From contig JAVZSS010000002.1 of the NCBI GenBank assembly GCA_044343155.1, positions 1 through 40,099 on the forward strand: 40,099 nt of DNA, read 5' to 3'. The position numbers and the translations under genes were made by a program. How positions within the stretch are numbered: position 1 is the first letter of the stretch; each line of letters starts with the position of its first letter. The notes beneath the pieces were generated by a model. It had not been told where the DNA came from. It made no database searches and saw only the letters and a program-made list of their open reading frames with translations. Below, in pieces: positions 21,227 through 29,385 of the stretch. This DNA comes from SpSt-28 sp044343155 (GTDB taxonomy: Archaea > Aenigmatarchaeota > Aenigmatarchaeia > CG10238-14 > SpSt-28).

Positions 21227-22656
21227 TTACCCTCACCTAAAATATTTAATAATATCTTAGGTGCTCCTTCCAAATCCTCATTCTTTATAATTTCATATGT
21301 GTTATAAGCTATGGTAACTGCTAAAAGTAAACCAGTTCCTGAACCTATTGCCCCCAACCAATCAGCTATTATTGTCAAAACCCCAATAAAAAACCCACTT
21401 AATACTGAAAGTGGAGAAATATACTTGTTTAATACAGATTCTATTACTCTGGGGTCTCTTCTATACCCAGGAACTTGCATTCCTATTATATATAGTTGCT
21501 CAGCTATGGACTTTGCATCCATACCACTGGTATTTACCCAAATAACGGAAAATAAAATACAACCAACTATCATAATCAAAGAATAAACAAAAAAGTGTAA
21601 TATTAGAGTTTTAAAATTAGTACCATACAAAATTTCATTAACAATCCCTCTAGGTGCAGAAATATAGTAAACTATTCCACTTATTGGGTTTCCATTAGAA
21701 TCATAACACCCAAAAAAATTGCAATATTTCCCTGGAGAAACTTCCTGTAACCCAATTCTTCCCATCATTTGAATGTTCATCAATAAAGCCCACATAAATA
21801 TTACAGGAATATTACTAGTATAGAGAAGCTTTAAACTCCATGCCCTTCCAAATCCCTTGAACATTGAAAATGCGAGCGGTATCTCAATATTTATTGCTTG
21901 GATATAAACAACTAAAAGAAATACTATAGCAGTAGATAAAATTGGGAAAAAGGCAAGTAAAGCGTTTGTAGGATTATTATTATAAAAATTTATTAAAAAT
22001 TGCCAAAAAAGGCCAACTGGTGGATTGTTTAAGGAAGGTATACATGCAGATAATGTATTTATAGAACAACCAGAAGGAAATGGAGAAAAAATTCTAATAA
22101 AGATTTGGGACGCTATTCCGGCCATTATAAACAAACTAACTCCAGAACCTATTCCCCACTTATTTATAGCCTCATCAAACAATATTACTAAAATTCCTCC
22201 CAAAGCTATTTGGAATATAACTAAAGGTAAAAAAATTGTGATTGTATGTAGTGGTCCTAAAAAAACATATGCAGCAGCTTCAACAAAAGCTAAAACAAAG
22301 GCAAGAGTTTTGTTCCACATCTCAAATTTTTTTCTACCCTCTTTTGTTGTTGTATCTAAATTTATTATTTTTGACCCTACTAAAAGTTGTAATATTATTC
22401 CTGCAGTAACTATTGGACCTATCCCTAATGTTAATAAACTGCCGAATCGTGCACCTAACAAATGCTGCAAAGTTATGAAATATTGGGCTTGGGGGGAAAG
22501 ACTTAGGCCAACAATTGGAACATAAGAAAGAAAGAAATAAGCAAATAAAATCAAAATTGTCCACTTCAGTTTTTCCCTTATACTTATTTTGTATAGAGGA
22601 TCAACTACCGTAGGTAAATAAATGTAAATTCTTTCTGCTATTTCACCCAGCTTCAT
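21223..22656 (-). CDS. secY: Preprotein translocase subunit SecY
   Basis: This 477-residue channel protein has ten predicted membrane helices. The plug/TM2 region GARFGSLLTLGIGPIVTAGIILQLL, the TM5-7 area and the C-terminal loop QMQ-like MQVPGYRRDPRVIESVLNKYI are typical of archaeal Sec61-alpha/SecY. Start ATG 22656 is preferred to an in-frame TTG upstream. It carries cysteine-containing extracytoplasmic loops (SGCSINTLSACIPSLNNPP and CNFFGCYDSNGN), which could form disulfides. It lies between uL15 and the DUF106 insertase gene. Confidence 0.97.
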   Translation of the reverse strand: MKLGEIAERIYIYLPTVVDPLYKISIREKLKWTILILFAYFFLSYVPIVGLSLSPQAQYFITLQHLLGARFGSLLTLGIGPIVTAGIILQLLVGSKIINLDTTTKEGRKKFEMWNKTLAFVLAFVEAAAYVFLGPLHTITIFLPLVIFQIALGGILVILFDEAINKWGIGSGVSLFIMAGIASQIFIRIFSPFPSGCSINTLSACIPSLNNPPVGLFWQFLINFYNNNPTNALLAFFPILSTAIVFLLVVYIQAINIEIPLAFSMFKGFGRAWSLKLLYTSNIPVIFMWALLMNIQMMGRIGLQEVSPGKYCNFFGCYDSNGNPISGIVYYISAPRGIVNEILYGTNFKTLILHFFVYSLIMIVGCILFSVIWVNTSGMDAKSIAEQLYIIGMQVPGYRRDPRVIESVLNKYISPLSVLSGFFIGVLTIIADWLGAIGSGTGLLLAVTIAYNTYEIIKNEDLEGAPKILLNILGEGK

Positions 22657-22681
22657 TATTATCAATTATAGATACTGAAAT

Positions 22682-23089
22682 TTAACTCTTTAGAATTATC
22701 TCTCCACCAACATTTTTTACTTTTTCAATAGCTTTTTTGGAAGCTTTAAGAGCTTCTATTGTGGCTCTAAACTTTAAATTTCCTTTTCCCAAGATTTTCT
22801 CATAACCATAATCCAAAATATTTATTCTTATATTGTTTTTATCTATTTTTCCTTCTTCGATTAATTTTTCTATCAAATAGTTCAAATCCTCTAAGTTTAT
22901 AACTTTATATTCCTTTCTTAATGGATACCTAAATCCTCTTTTATCTTCTCTTTCCAAAAATTTAAAAATATGTTTGTGTTTGCTGACATTACCCCTTCCC
23001 CCTTTATGTCCTCCCCCTTTTCTATTTTTATGATGCCCATGATAAGTTCTCTCTCCTCTTCTTCTTTTCTTTTCTCTTCTCACTACCAT
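22682..23089 (-). CDS. rpl15: 50S ribosomal protein uL15
   Basis: This 135-residue protein has the basic Gly/His-rich N-terminal arm (KKRRRGERTYHGHHKNRKGGGHKGGRG, read in parts) that threads through 23S rRNA. The C-terminal globular part ends VGGEIILKS. The ATG at 23089 follows directly on the uL30 stop codon. Confidence 0.97.
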   Translation of the reverse strand: MVVRREKKRRRGERTYHGHHKNRKGGGHKGGRGNVSKHKHIFKFLEREDKRGFRYPLRKEYKVINLEDLNYLIEKLIEEGKIDKNNIRINILDYGYEKILGKGNLKFRATIEALKASKKAIEKVKNVGGEIILKS

Positions 23090-23554
23090 CTAAATCATCC
23101 TTTTAATTAGTTCATTTATTTCTTTTCCTCTATATCCCAAATCTCCTTTGGGCCAATGCTCCTTTATACTTTTTAATCCTTTAGAAGGAGGCCTAAGTCT
23201 AAAGTATGGTTGTAAAACTTCAAAATCTTTTAATTTAACTTTTCCAGAAATTAAGGCATCTGCAAAATCTTCAAATGTTGAAAACCCAGTAACTTTTTTC
23301 AGATCTTCTTCACTAACTTTTTTATTCCCTTTTCCTTTCATTCTTAATCTTTTTTTAAGAAGCATAACTAACGTTTCTTTTTCTATTTCGCCATATGTTA
23401 TAAAATCTTTGACTTTTTCTAACATACCCTTTATACTCTCATTTTCAGGAAACAAATTACAATTAAACTTATACTTTAATCTTAGTAATTTTAACGTATC
23501 TTCAATTCTTTTAGGCACTCCAACACAGCCTCTTAATCTAATAGCTACAAACAT
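23090..23554 (-). CDS. rpl30: 50S ribosomal protein uL30 (archaeal long form)
   Basis: This 154-residue protein begins with the ferredoxin-like core FVAIRLRGCVGVPKRIEDTL. It carries the archaeal/eukaryotic C-terminal extension (about residues 60-154) ending in LRPPSKGLKSIKEHWPKGDLGYRG-type sequence. It is placed between uS5 and uL15, as in other archaea. Confidence 0.96.
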   Translation of the reverse strand: MFVAIRLRGCVGVPKRIEDTLKLLRLKYKFNCNLFPENESIKGMLEKVKDFITYGEIEKETLVMLLKKRLRMKGKGNKKVSEEDLKKVTGFSTFEDFADALISGKVKLKDFEVLQPYFRLRPPSKGLKSIKEHWPKGDLGYRGKEINELIKRMI

Positions 23555-23556
23555 TT

Positions 23557-24252
23557 TTATTCCCTCTCATAAATGTATAGTTTCTTAAGAGCATCATATA
23601 TTGCCCCAATTAAATTTATGTGCATACTAGTATTTCCAAAAGTCTTTACCCAAACATCTTTTATACCAACTAATCTTAAAATTTTTTTGCTTTCATCATC
23701 CGCAACCAAACCAACACCCTTTGGAGCAGGATATAAAATAACCTTAACACTACCACACTTTCCCTCAACCTTATAGGGAATTGAATGCTCAGTGCCACAA
23801 CCACATTCCCAACTGCCACACCCCCTTTTAACTTTTATAATATTTAATTTAGCTCTCCTTCTTGCTTTTTCTATTGCTCTCTTTGCATCAACAGAAACCC
23901 CCTTACCTATACCAACATAACCATTTTCATTACCAATTACAATAAAAGCCGACATTCTAAATCTTCTTCCCGATTTTTTCATTCTAGCGGTAACTCTAAT
24001 AGGAATTCTTTGAGCGCCTCCACCCTTTCCAGTCCTTTTTCCTATTAAAATCAATTCCTCTTTTAAACCTGGAAGTAAATAATCTACAATTTCTTCCTCT
24101 AAAATCCTTTTTCCACTTTCTAAAATTTCATCTATACTCTTAATTTTTCCTTCTAGAACAGCTCTACCTAAAGATGTTTTTGGTACCCATATCTTTTCTT
24201 TTTCTGGAGCTTTAAGCTCCCCTTCAACTTCCTCTCCTTTTTCCTCAACCAT
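23557..24252 (-). CDS. rps5: 30S ribosomal protein uS5
   Basis: This 231-residue protein has the double-stranded-RNA-binding S5 domain (RRFRMSAFIVIGNENGYVGIGKG) and the C-terminal ribosomal-fold domain (PAPKGVGLVA, FGNTSMHINLIGAIYDALKKL). The archaeal cysteine set CGSWECGCG plus GKCGS suggests a zinc site. The first 25 residues are an acidic extension. It follows uL18 by 2 bases and precedes uL30 by 2. Confidence 0.97.
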   Translation of the reverse strand: MVEEKGEEVEGELKAPEKEKIWVPKTSLGRAVLEGKIKSIDEILESGKRILEEEIVDYLLPGLKEELILIGKRTGKGGGAQRIPIRVTARMKKSGRRFRMSAFIVIGNENGYVGIGKGVSVDAKRAIEKARRRAKLNIIKVKRGCGSWECGCGTEHSIPYKVEGKCGSVKVILYPAPKGVGLVADDESKKILRLVGIKDVWVKTFGNTSMHINLIGAIYDALKKLYIYERE

Positions 24253-24254
24253 TA

Positions 24255-24761
24255 TTATCCCTCTTTATCAATAGCATTCTTTACTTCTTCAAAATTATTT
24301 ACAACATTTTCATTAATATGCATTCCTTTTATTCTATTTTCATCTGGAAAAATAGAAGGATCATGAGGAACTATCAAACCAGCATCTATAGCTCCTTTTA
24401 AAAATGCGTATGCCCTATTTCCTTTTGTTGACGAATACAAACCTAAATCGAAAACTGCCTCATTTATACCATTTTTAATTGCTTTTTTTGCAAGAAGATA
24501 ACCAGTTAAGTATGCTGCTGGCGTATTATCACAAGCATACTTCCATCCAAATTTTTTAAGAACCTTAGATGTTAAACCAACTAAAGTTCTATCTCCTTTT
24601 TTATCGAAAGAAATAATTTGCCCTATTATATATTTTAAGGTTCTCCTAAAAACTAATCTTGGTTTCTTAGAAAGCAGTAATTTTAACCTCTTTCTGTAAT
24701 TAGTTTTTCCTTCTCTCCTTCTTCTAAAATGAATTCTATATGTTGGAGAAATCTTTGGCAT
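24255..24761 (-). CDS. rpl18: 50S ribosomal protein uL18
   Basis: This 168-residue 5S-rRNA-binding protein has the conserved RRREGKTNYRKRLKLLLS start, YLTGYLLAKKAI, and GLIVPHDPSIFPDENRI near the C-terminus. ATG 24761 is chosen (GGTGA five bases upstream) over an in-frame GTG at 24770 inside the eL19 gene. Confidence 0.96.
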   Translation of the reverse strand: MPKISPTYRIHFRRRREGKTNYRKRLKLLLSKKPRLVFRRTLKYIIGQIISFDKKGDRTLVGLTSKVLKKFGWKYACDNTPAAYLTGYLLAKKAIKNGINEAVFDLGLYSSTKGNRAYAFLKGAIDAGLIVPHDPSIFPDENRIKGMHINENVVNNFEEVKNAIDKEG

Positions 24762-24762
24762 T

Positions 24763-25197
24763 TTATTCACCCTTCAAAAGATTGTGTTGTTTAAGATATA
24801 GCTCTAAGTGTGCTCTACTCTTAAACATTCCACCTTTTATTAAAGCTCTTATTTTTCTATAAGTTCTATTATCTATCTTACCTTCTTCTTTTAGTTCTTT
24901 AGCATATCTTCTTAAAACTCTAACCAGTCTTATCCATCTTTCCTTTCTAGAAACAATCGAATATTTTTTACCTTTTCTACTACCATGATACCTTCTTCTT
25001 TTTTCTTTTTCCTTAGGTCTTGGTAGCTTTTCTTTTTTCTTTTTTATGTAACCTTTTTTAATAAGCCTCCTTATATCGGCTGCAGAAACCGCCTTCTCAA
25101 TTTCTGAAATCTTAGTCGGATCTAACCATATCTTACTTTCTCCAACACCAAATATTCTTGCTGCCAATCTCTTTTGTAGCTTCATAATATCACTCAT
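24763..25197 (-). CDS. rpl19e: 50S ribosomal protein eL19
   Basis: This 144-residue protein has the family start LQKRLAARIFGVGESKIWLDP, a lysine-rich linker with GSRKGKK, and a long C-terminal helix ending in FKSRAHLELYLKQHNLLKG. The ATG at 25197 overlaps the eL32 stop (ATGAGTGA). An ATG four codons later (25185) is also possible. Confidence 0.96.
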   Translation of the reverse strand: MSDIMKLQKRLAARIFGVGESKIWLDPTKISEIEKAVSAADIRRLIKKGYIKKKKEKLPRPKEKEKRRRYHGSRKGKKYSIVSRKERWIRLVRVLRRYAKELKEEGKIDNRTYRKIRALIKGGMFKSRAHLELYLKQHNLLKGE

Positions 25198-25519
25198 TCA
25201 AGATTTTAATGTTTAACTCTTTAGCTTTTTTAATTATTTCTTCCCTCTTCTTTTTTCCTACAGTTGAAGCTATTCTTATAACATTTTTATTTACATCAAC
25301 CTTTTCCAAATCCTTCAGATTTCTTACTAAAACTTCTTTAAAGCCTGAAGGATGTAGTCCTCTTCTTTCCTCGGGTTTTTTATAACCTATATCAGGCATT
25401 TTCAATTTTCCTTTCATTTTTTGTCTAACTTTGCTATGCAATCCTCTAGGTCTTCTCCAACTTTCCTTCAACCTTTTTATACTTTCACTTAAAGGTCTCC
25501 TAAATCTTTTTCTAGCCAT
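25190..25519 (-). CDS. rpl32e: 50S ribosomal protein eL32
   Basis: This 109-residue protein starts at ATG 25519. Conserved parts are KRFRRPLSESIKRLKESWRRPRG, KMPDIGYKKPEERRGLHPSG, and an I-RIASTVGKKKREEIIKKA helix. Its ribosome site GTGAT lies inside the preceding Nudix gene with a 4-base spacer, and the two genes overlap by 8 bases. In other archaea eL32 usually follows uL6 directly. Confidence 0.96.
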   Translation of the reverse strand: MARKRFRRPLSESIKRLKESWRRPRGLHSKVRQKMKGKLKMPDIGYKKPEERRGLHPSGFKEVLVRNLKDLEKVDVNKNVIRIASTVGKKKREEIIKKAKELNIKILNE

Positions 25520-25946
25520 TTTTATCACTCCAAAAAGTTTGTTTTTTCTTTTTCCAATTAATATAATCTTTTAATATCTTTTTATGGTCAAACCCCATTT
25601 CTTCTTTTCTTAATTTTTTTAAGTCCAACCAATAAGCTATTCCTTCGAAAGAATTTTTAGTCTTAAAATTTACAGGTTTACAAACGAAAACTATAGAAAC
25701 TACATGCCCTCTAGGATCTCTGCCTTTTTTTGAATAGACACCCAATATTTCTTTTGGTATAACTTTTATTCCAGTCTCTTCATATGTTTCTCTAACAACA
25801 CACTCTTCCACACTCTCTCCATATTTTAAATGTCCTCCCGGAAAACAATATTTTCCAAAAAATGGCGGTATAGTTCTTTTAACAACCAATATTTTTCCAT
25901 TTTTTTCCGCTATGCAATCAGTAGCAACCCTTGTTCCAAATATCAT
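25512..25946 (-). CDS. Nudix hydrolase inserted in the spc ribosomal operon
   Basis: This 144-residue protein contains an exact Nudix box (G38 to I60: G-x5-E-x7-RETYEETGI) following the FPGGHL strand. Such enzymes cleave nucleoside diphosphates linked to another moiety. The general ADP-ribose/NDP type is likely, but the substrate cannot be read from sequence. Its start overlaps the uL6 stop by ATGA and its end overlaps the eL32 start by 8 bases. It is therefore translated as an integral part of the ribosomal operon rather than being a loose insertion. Confidence 0.92.
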   Translation of the reverse strand: MIFGTRVATDCIAEKNGKILVVKRTIPPFFGKYCFPGGHLKYGESVEECVVRETYEETGIKVIPKEILGVYSKKGRDPRGHVVSIVFVCKPVNFKTKNSFEGIAYWLDLKKLRKEEMGFDHKKILKDYINWKKKKQTFWSDKNG

Positions 25947-26476
25947 TGCTCTTCACCTTTACTAACTATAAATATTCCATCTTGGAAAACTCTTCTATCC
26001 TTTCCAGTTATTCTAGTTGCTTGCTCTATATTTCCTGCTGTTTGACCAACAGCATCTATATCAATTCCAGAGACTATAATATCTTGACCCTTAACCTCCA
26101 CTTTAGTATTTCCAACTATCTTAGCAATTCTGGGTGTTCTCTCTCCCAAAAAGTTTTGTATTATCACTTTATCCCCTTCAACCTTTACTGTAACAGGAAA
26201 ATGAGAATATATTATTTTTAGTTTATACACGTAACCATTTGTTACTCCCTCTATCATATTTCTTATATGTGCCGCTATAGTTCCAGTAATAGCTTTTATT
26301 TTTCTTCTTTCATTTTCTGTAAAAACTTTAACTTCATTTTTTTCAATCAAAACTTTGATATCTGAAGGTATTTTAAACTCTTTGATTAATTCACCCTTTG
26401 GTCCGCTAACTTTAACCTTATTTCCAATCATTTCAACTTTAACATTTTCTGGAATAGCAACCTTTTTAACAAAAAT
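25943..26476 (-). CDS. rpl6: 50S ribosomal protein uL6, probable AUU start
   Basis: The protein is about 177 residues with two uL6 repeats. VSGPKGEL and GTIAAHIRNMIEGVTNGYVYKLK mark the first; VKGQDIIVSGIDIDAVGQTAGNIEQATR the second. There is no ATG near the expected N-terminus. GGTGAT (26481-26486) is followed after 4 bases by ATT at 26476, exactly where ATG stands after the same motif in several neighbouring genes. A GTG at 26485 lies inside that motif and has no ribosome site of its own. Longer versions run deep into uS8. Start assignment is an inference; the protein identity is certain. Confidence 0.93.
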   Translation of the reverse strand: MFVKKVAIPENVKVEMIGNKVKVSGPKGELIKEFKIPSDIKVLIEKNEVKVFTENERRKIKAITGTIAAHIRNMIEGVTNGYVYKLKIIYSHFPVTVKVEGDKVIIQNFLGERTPRIAKIVGNTKVEVKGQDIIVSGIDIDAVGQTAGNIEQATRITGKDRRVFQDGIFIVSKGEEQ

Positions 26477-26486
26477 ATAAATCACC

Positions 26487-26873
26487 CTAATAACAATATG
26501 CAAGAAGTTTTCCTCCAACTCTAAGTTTTTTGGCAGTTTTATGGTCAATTATCCCTTTATTTGTAGTAAGTATTAAAATACCTACATTTCTAGCTGGCAA
26601 GTATCTTTTTTCCCATTTTTCAAATTCATCAATTCTAACAGAAAATCTAGGTTTTATTGCATTACAATTTATAATCTTCCCTTTAAGCTCTACTTTTATT
26701 ATTCCAGACTTTCCATCATTTATAATCTCATAAGCCCCTATATAATTGTTATCTTGCATGACCTTTAGAACCTTCTCTACCAATTTACTGGCTTTTACAT
26801 AGCATTCTTTCTTACCTACTCTTTCAGCATTCTTAATTGCACTCAAAGCATCTGCCAACAAGTCGTGCCTCAT
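26487..26873 (-). CDS. rps8: 30S ribosomal protein uS8
   Basis: This 128-residue protein starts LLADALSAIKNAE and contains the RNA-binding C-terminal RYLPARNVGILILTTNKGIIDHKTAKKLRVGGKLLAY. It is the first gene of this transcript, with a TATA-like TTTTTTAAAT upstream. The usual upstream neighbours uL5 and uS14 are absent, replaced by the divergent FKBP gene, so the spc operon is split here. Confidence 0.97.
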   Translation of the reverse strand: MRHDLLADALSAIKNAERVGKKECYVKASKLVEKVLKVMQDNNYIGAYEIINDGKSGIIKVELKGKIINCNAIKPRFSVRIDEFEKWEKRYLPARNVGILILTTNKGIIDHKTAKKLRVGGKLLAYCY

Positions 26874-26925
26874 ACTTTAACCTTTTGTTTTGAAGATTTA
26901 AAAAAGTTAAATTCAATTAATAAAG

Positions 26926-27591
26926 ATGCAAAAAGGAGATTTTGTATACATAAAATATATTGGTAAAATAAAAGAAAGTGGGGAAATTTTTGATTTAACT
27001 GATGAAGAAATAGCAAAAAAAGAAGGTATATATAATCCAGAATTTAAGTATGGGGAAATTCCTATAATAGTTGGAGCTGGCTTCGTAATTAAAGGTTTAG
27101 ATGAAGAATTGGAAAAAATGAATGTTGGAGAAAAGAAAATTGTTGAAATTTTACCTGAGAAGGCTTTTGGTGAAAGAAGGGAAGATTTAATAAAGCTAAT
27201 CCCTGAATCAGAATTTAAAAAACAGAATATTGAACCTAAAGTTGGTGAATTTATTAATATAAATGGAATTTCCGGAAGAATAGTTAGCATTAGTGGTGGA
27301 AGAGTAAAAGTTGATTTTAACCATCCATTGGCTGGTAAAACTTTAGTTTATGAAATAGAAATAACAAAACAAGTTACAGATTTAAAAGAAAAAATCTACT
27401 GTATTTTAAAATATTTTTCAAACTTAGATGAAGCTACAGCAAAAGTTAATATTGAAAATGAAAACGTTGAAATAGAAATTAAGGATATAAAAATTGCTTC
27501 TAGACTTAAAGAAGAAATAGTTAAAAATATATTTACTTGGATTAAAGAAATAAAGAAAGTTAAATTTTCTGAGGTTTTTGAAAAGAAATAA
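26926..27591 (+). CDS. FKBP-type peptidyl-prolyl isomerase (archaeal long form)
   Basis: This 221-residue protein opens with the FKBP core (GDFVYIKYIGKIKESGEIFD, then IIVGAGFVIKGLDEELEKMNVGEKK) and contains a SlyD-type insert-in-flap domain. A NHPLAGKTLVYEIEI strand closes the FKBP domain, and about 70 extra C-terminal residues follow, as in the archaeal 26-28 kDa group. It catalyses prolyl isomerisation and chaperones folding in the cytosol. A TATA-like TTTAAAAAAG about 28 bp upstream and no ribosome site point to a leaderless mRNA. Confidence 0.93.
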   Translation: MQKGDFVYIKYIGKIKESGEIFDLTDEEIAKKEGIYNPEFKYGEIPIIVGAGFVIKGLDEELEKMNVGEKKIVEILPEKAFGERREDLIKLIPESEFKKQNIEPKVGEFININGISGRIVSISGGRVKVDFNHPLAGKTLVYEIEITKQVTDLKEKIYCILKYFSNLDEATAKVNIENENVEIEIKDIKIASRLKEEIVKNIFTWIKEIKKVKFSEVFEKK

Positions 27592-27612
27592 TGCTTTAAT
27601 TCTAAATAATTT

Positions 27613-28677
27613 ATGGTTAAATCTACTCCAATAGTTAAAAATCCTGAAGATGAAGAAATAAAAAGATATGCAGAAAGAGCTAAAATAAAGATTAAAGTTG
27701 TGGGTTGTGGTGGTGCTGGTTCTAATGCTGTTAGTAGAATAACTGAAATGAATTTGGAAAATGTCCAAACTATTGCTATAAATACTGATGCTTTAGATTT
27801 ACTTTATACTAATGCTAATAAAAAAATTCTTATTGGTAAGGAACTTACAAAAGGATTTGGTGCTGGAGCTGATATAAATATTGGAAGAAAAGCAGCTGAA
27901 GAGCAAAGAGAAGAAATTAGAAACTCTATTAAAGGTGCAGATCTTCTATTTCTAACTGCAGGTTTAGGTGGAGGCACTGGCTCTGGCTGTATTCCTTATG
28001 TTGCTAGTTTAGCTAAGGAAATGGGAATACTAAATATTGCTATAGTTACTTTACCATTTTTTATGGAAGGTAAACATAGAGCAGAAAATGCTAGAAATTC
28101 TTTAGAAGAGCTTGAAAAATATGTTGATACATTAATTGTTATTCAAAATGAAAGATTGTTGGAAATAGTTCCAAACTTATCTCTAGCAGAAGCTTTTAAA
28201 TTTGCTGACGAAATACTTTCTAACTCTGTTAAAGGAATTATAGATGTTGTTAGTAGGCCTGGATTAATTAATGTTGATTTTGCAGACTTAAAAACGATAA
28301 TTAAAGAAGGCAAGTTTGGAGTTATTGGCCTAGGTGAAAGCGATACAGAAAAAAGAGCAATAGAAGCAGCTAATAATGCCATTTCTCATCCACTATTAAA
28401 AATTGATATAAAAAATGGTAAAGGTGCGTTAATCGATATAATCTGTGATGAATCTTTGACAGTAAAAGAAAGCCAAAAAGTTATAGAAACTATTTCTTCT
28501 CATTTATCGGAAGATGCAAAAATTATATGGGGTGTTCAAATAAATAAAAACTTGAATGGAAAATTAAAAGTTCTAACGGTAATTACGGGCATAGAAAAAC
28601 CGGAATATTTTAAAATTAAAAGTTTAAAGAAAAAAAAGGAAATAGAAGAATATTTGGGTGTTGAAAGTGTTGAATAA
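27613..28677 (+). CDS. ftsZ: Cell division protein FtsZ
   Basis: This 354-residue tubulin homologue has GCGGAGSNAVSRI (nucleotide-binding start), AINTDALDLL, the tubulin signature GGLGGGTGSGC, and a T7-loop region with NVDFADLKTII. It polymerises with GTP at the division site. It heads the common archaeal order ftsZ-secE-spt5-L11-L1-L10-L12. The C-terminal tail is short and basic (SLKKKKEIEEYLGVESVE). Confidence 0.97.
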   Translation: MVKSTPIVKNPEDEEIKRYAERAKIKIKVVGCGGAGSNAVSRITEMNLENVQTIAINTDALDLLYTNANKKILIGKELTKGFGAGADINIGRKAAEEQREEIRNSIKGADLLFLTAGLGGGTGSGCIPYVASLAKEMGILNIAIVTLPFFMEGKHRAENARNSLEELEKYVDTLIVIQNERLLEIVPNLSLAEAFKFADEILSNSVKGIIDVVSRPGLINVDFADLKTIIKEGKFGVIGLGESDTEKRAIEAANNAISHPLLKIDIKNGKGALIDIICDESLTVKESQKVIETISSHLSEDAKIIWGVQINKNLNGKLKVLTVITGIEKPEYFKIKSLKKKKEIEEYLGVESVE

Positions 28678-28852
28678 AATATTAATTAAAATTAAGAACT
28701 CGTTAGAAAATTACAAGAGAGTATTGATAGTTGCAAAAAAACCTTCAAAAGAAGATTTAAAAGAAATTATAAAAATTTCTTTAACGATACTAGGTATTGT
28801 TGGACTATTAGGTTTTATATTTTATACTATATCCATACTCTTTATAGTATAA
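28667..28852 (+). CDS. secE: Preprotein translocase subunit SecE (Sec61-gamma)
   Basis: About 61 residues: an amphipathic N-terminal helix (LENYKRVLIVAKKPSKEDLKEIIKIS) and one C-terminal transmembrane helix, as in all SecE/Sec61-gamma proteins. There is no ATG. I take GTG 28667, six bases after GGGTG; GTG 28658 and TTG 28670 are alternatives. It overlaps the ftsZ end. Short and easily missed, but the position between ftsZ and spt5 is conserved. Confidence 0.9.
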   Translation: MLNKILIKIKNSLENYKRVLIVAKKPSKEDLKEIIKISLTILGIVGLLGFIFYTISILFIV

Positions 28853-28885
28853 TAGTTTTTAAGCTTACATACAATATCAATTTTA

Positions 28886-29380
28886 ATGGATAGCGAGGAA
28901 AATTTTGAAAGCAATGTTCAAGTAGAAGAAAAAAAAGATATAAAAATTTATAGTGTTAGAACTATAGTTGGAAGAGAAAACGTTGTTGTTGATAGCATAC
29001 TTGCTAGAGCTAAAAAAAATAACATACCTATAAAATCTATAATGAAAGTTGAAGAAATAAAAGGTTATGTTTTTATTGAAGGAGATTTGAAAGATGTTAA
29101 AGAGGCTATTAAAAATGTAGTTAATGTTAGGGGTTTAATAACAACCCCAATAAAAATTGAAGAAATAGAAAAATTTTTAAAGCCGAAAGAAACAAAAATT
29201 GAAGTTAACTTAGGAGATATAGTTGAAATTATAAGTGGCCCGTTTAAAGATACAAGAGGTAAAGTTACTAGAATTGATAGTATTAAAAGAGAAATAACAA
29301 TTGAGCCTTTGGAAGTCCCCATACCTATACCAATAACAATTTCAATAGAATTTATTAAAGTTATAGAAAGAAAAAAGTGA
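28886..29380 (+). CDS. spt5: Transcription elongation factor Spt5 (NusG)
   Basis: This 164-residue protein has an acidic start (about 18 residues), the NGN domain (IYSVRTIVGRENVVVDSIL, GYVFIEGDLKDVKEAI, VNVRGLI), and a KOW domain (GDIVEIISGPFKDTRGKV). With Spt4 it clamps RNA polymerase and raises processivity. It is followed by uL11, whose start overlaps the Spt5 stop region by the shared GTGAT ribosome site. Confidence 0.96.
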   Translation: MDSEENFESNVQVEEKKDIKIYSVRTIVGRENVVVDSILARAKKNNIPIKSIMKVEEIKGYVFIEGDLKDVKEAIKNVVNVRGLITTPIKIEEIEKFLKPKETKIEVNLGDIVEIISGPFKDTRGKVTRIDSIKREITIEPLEVPIPIPITISIEFIKVIERKK

Positions 29381-29385
29381 TATAT

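Noticed and set aside
22025..22525. 166-codon open frame on the plus strand inside secY
   Set aside because: It is antisense to a certain SecY gene, has no ribosome site and no protein-like composition beyond that expected of a shadow frame.
25943..26548. 201-codon version of uL6 starting at 26548
   Set aside because: It would overlap uS8 by 62 bases and adds residues with no similarity to uL6.
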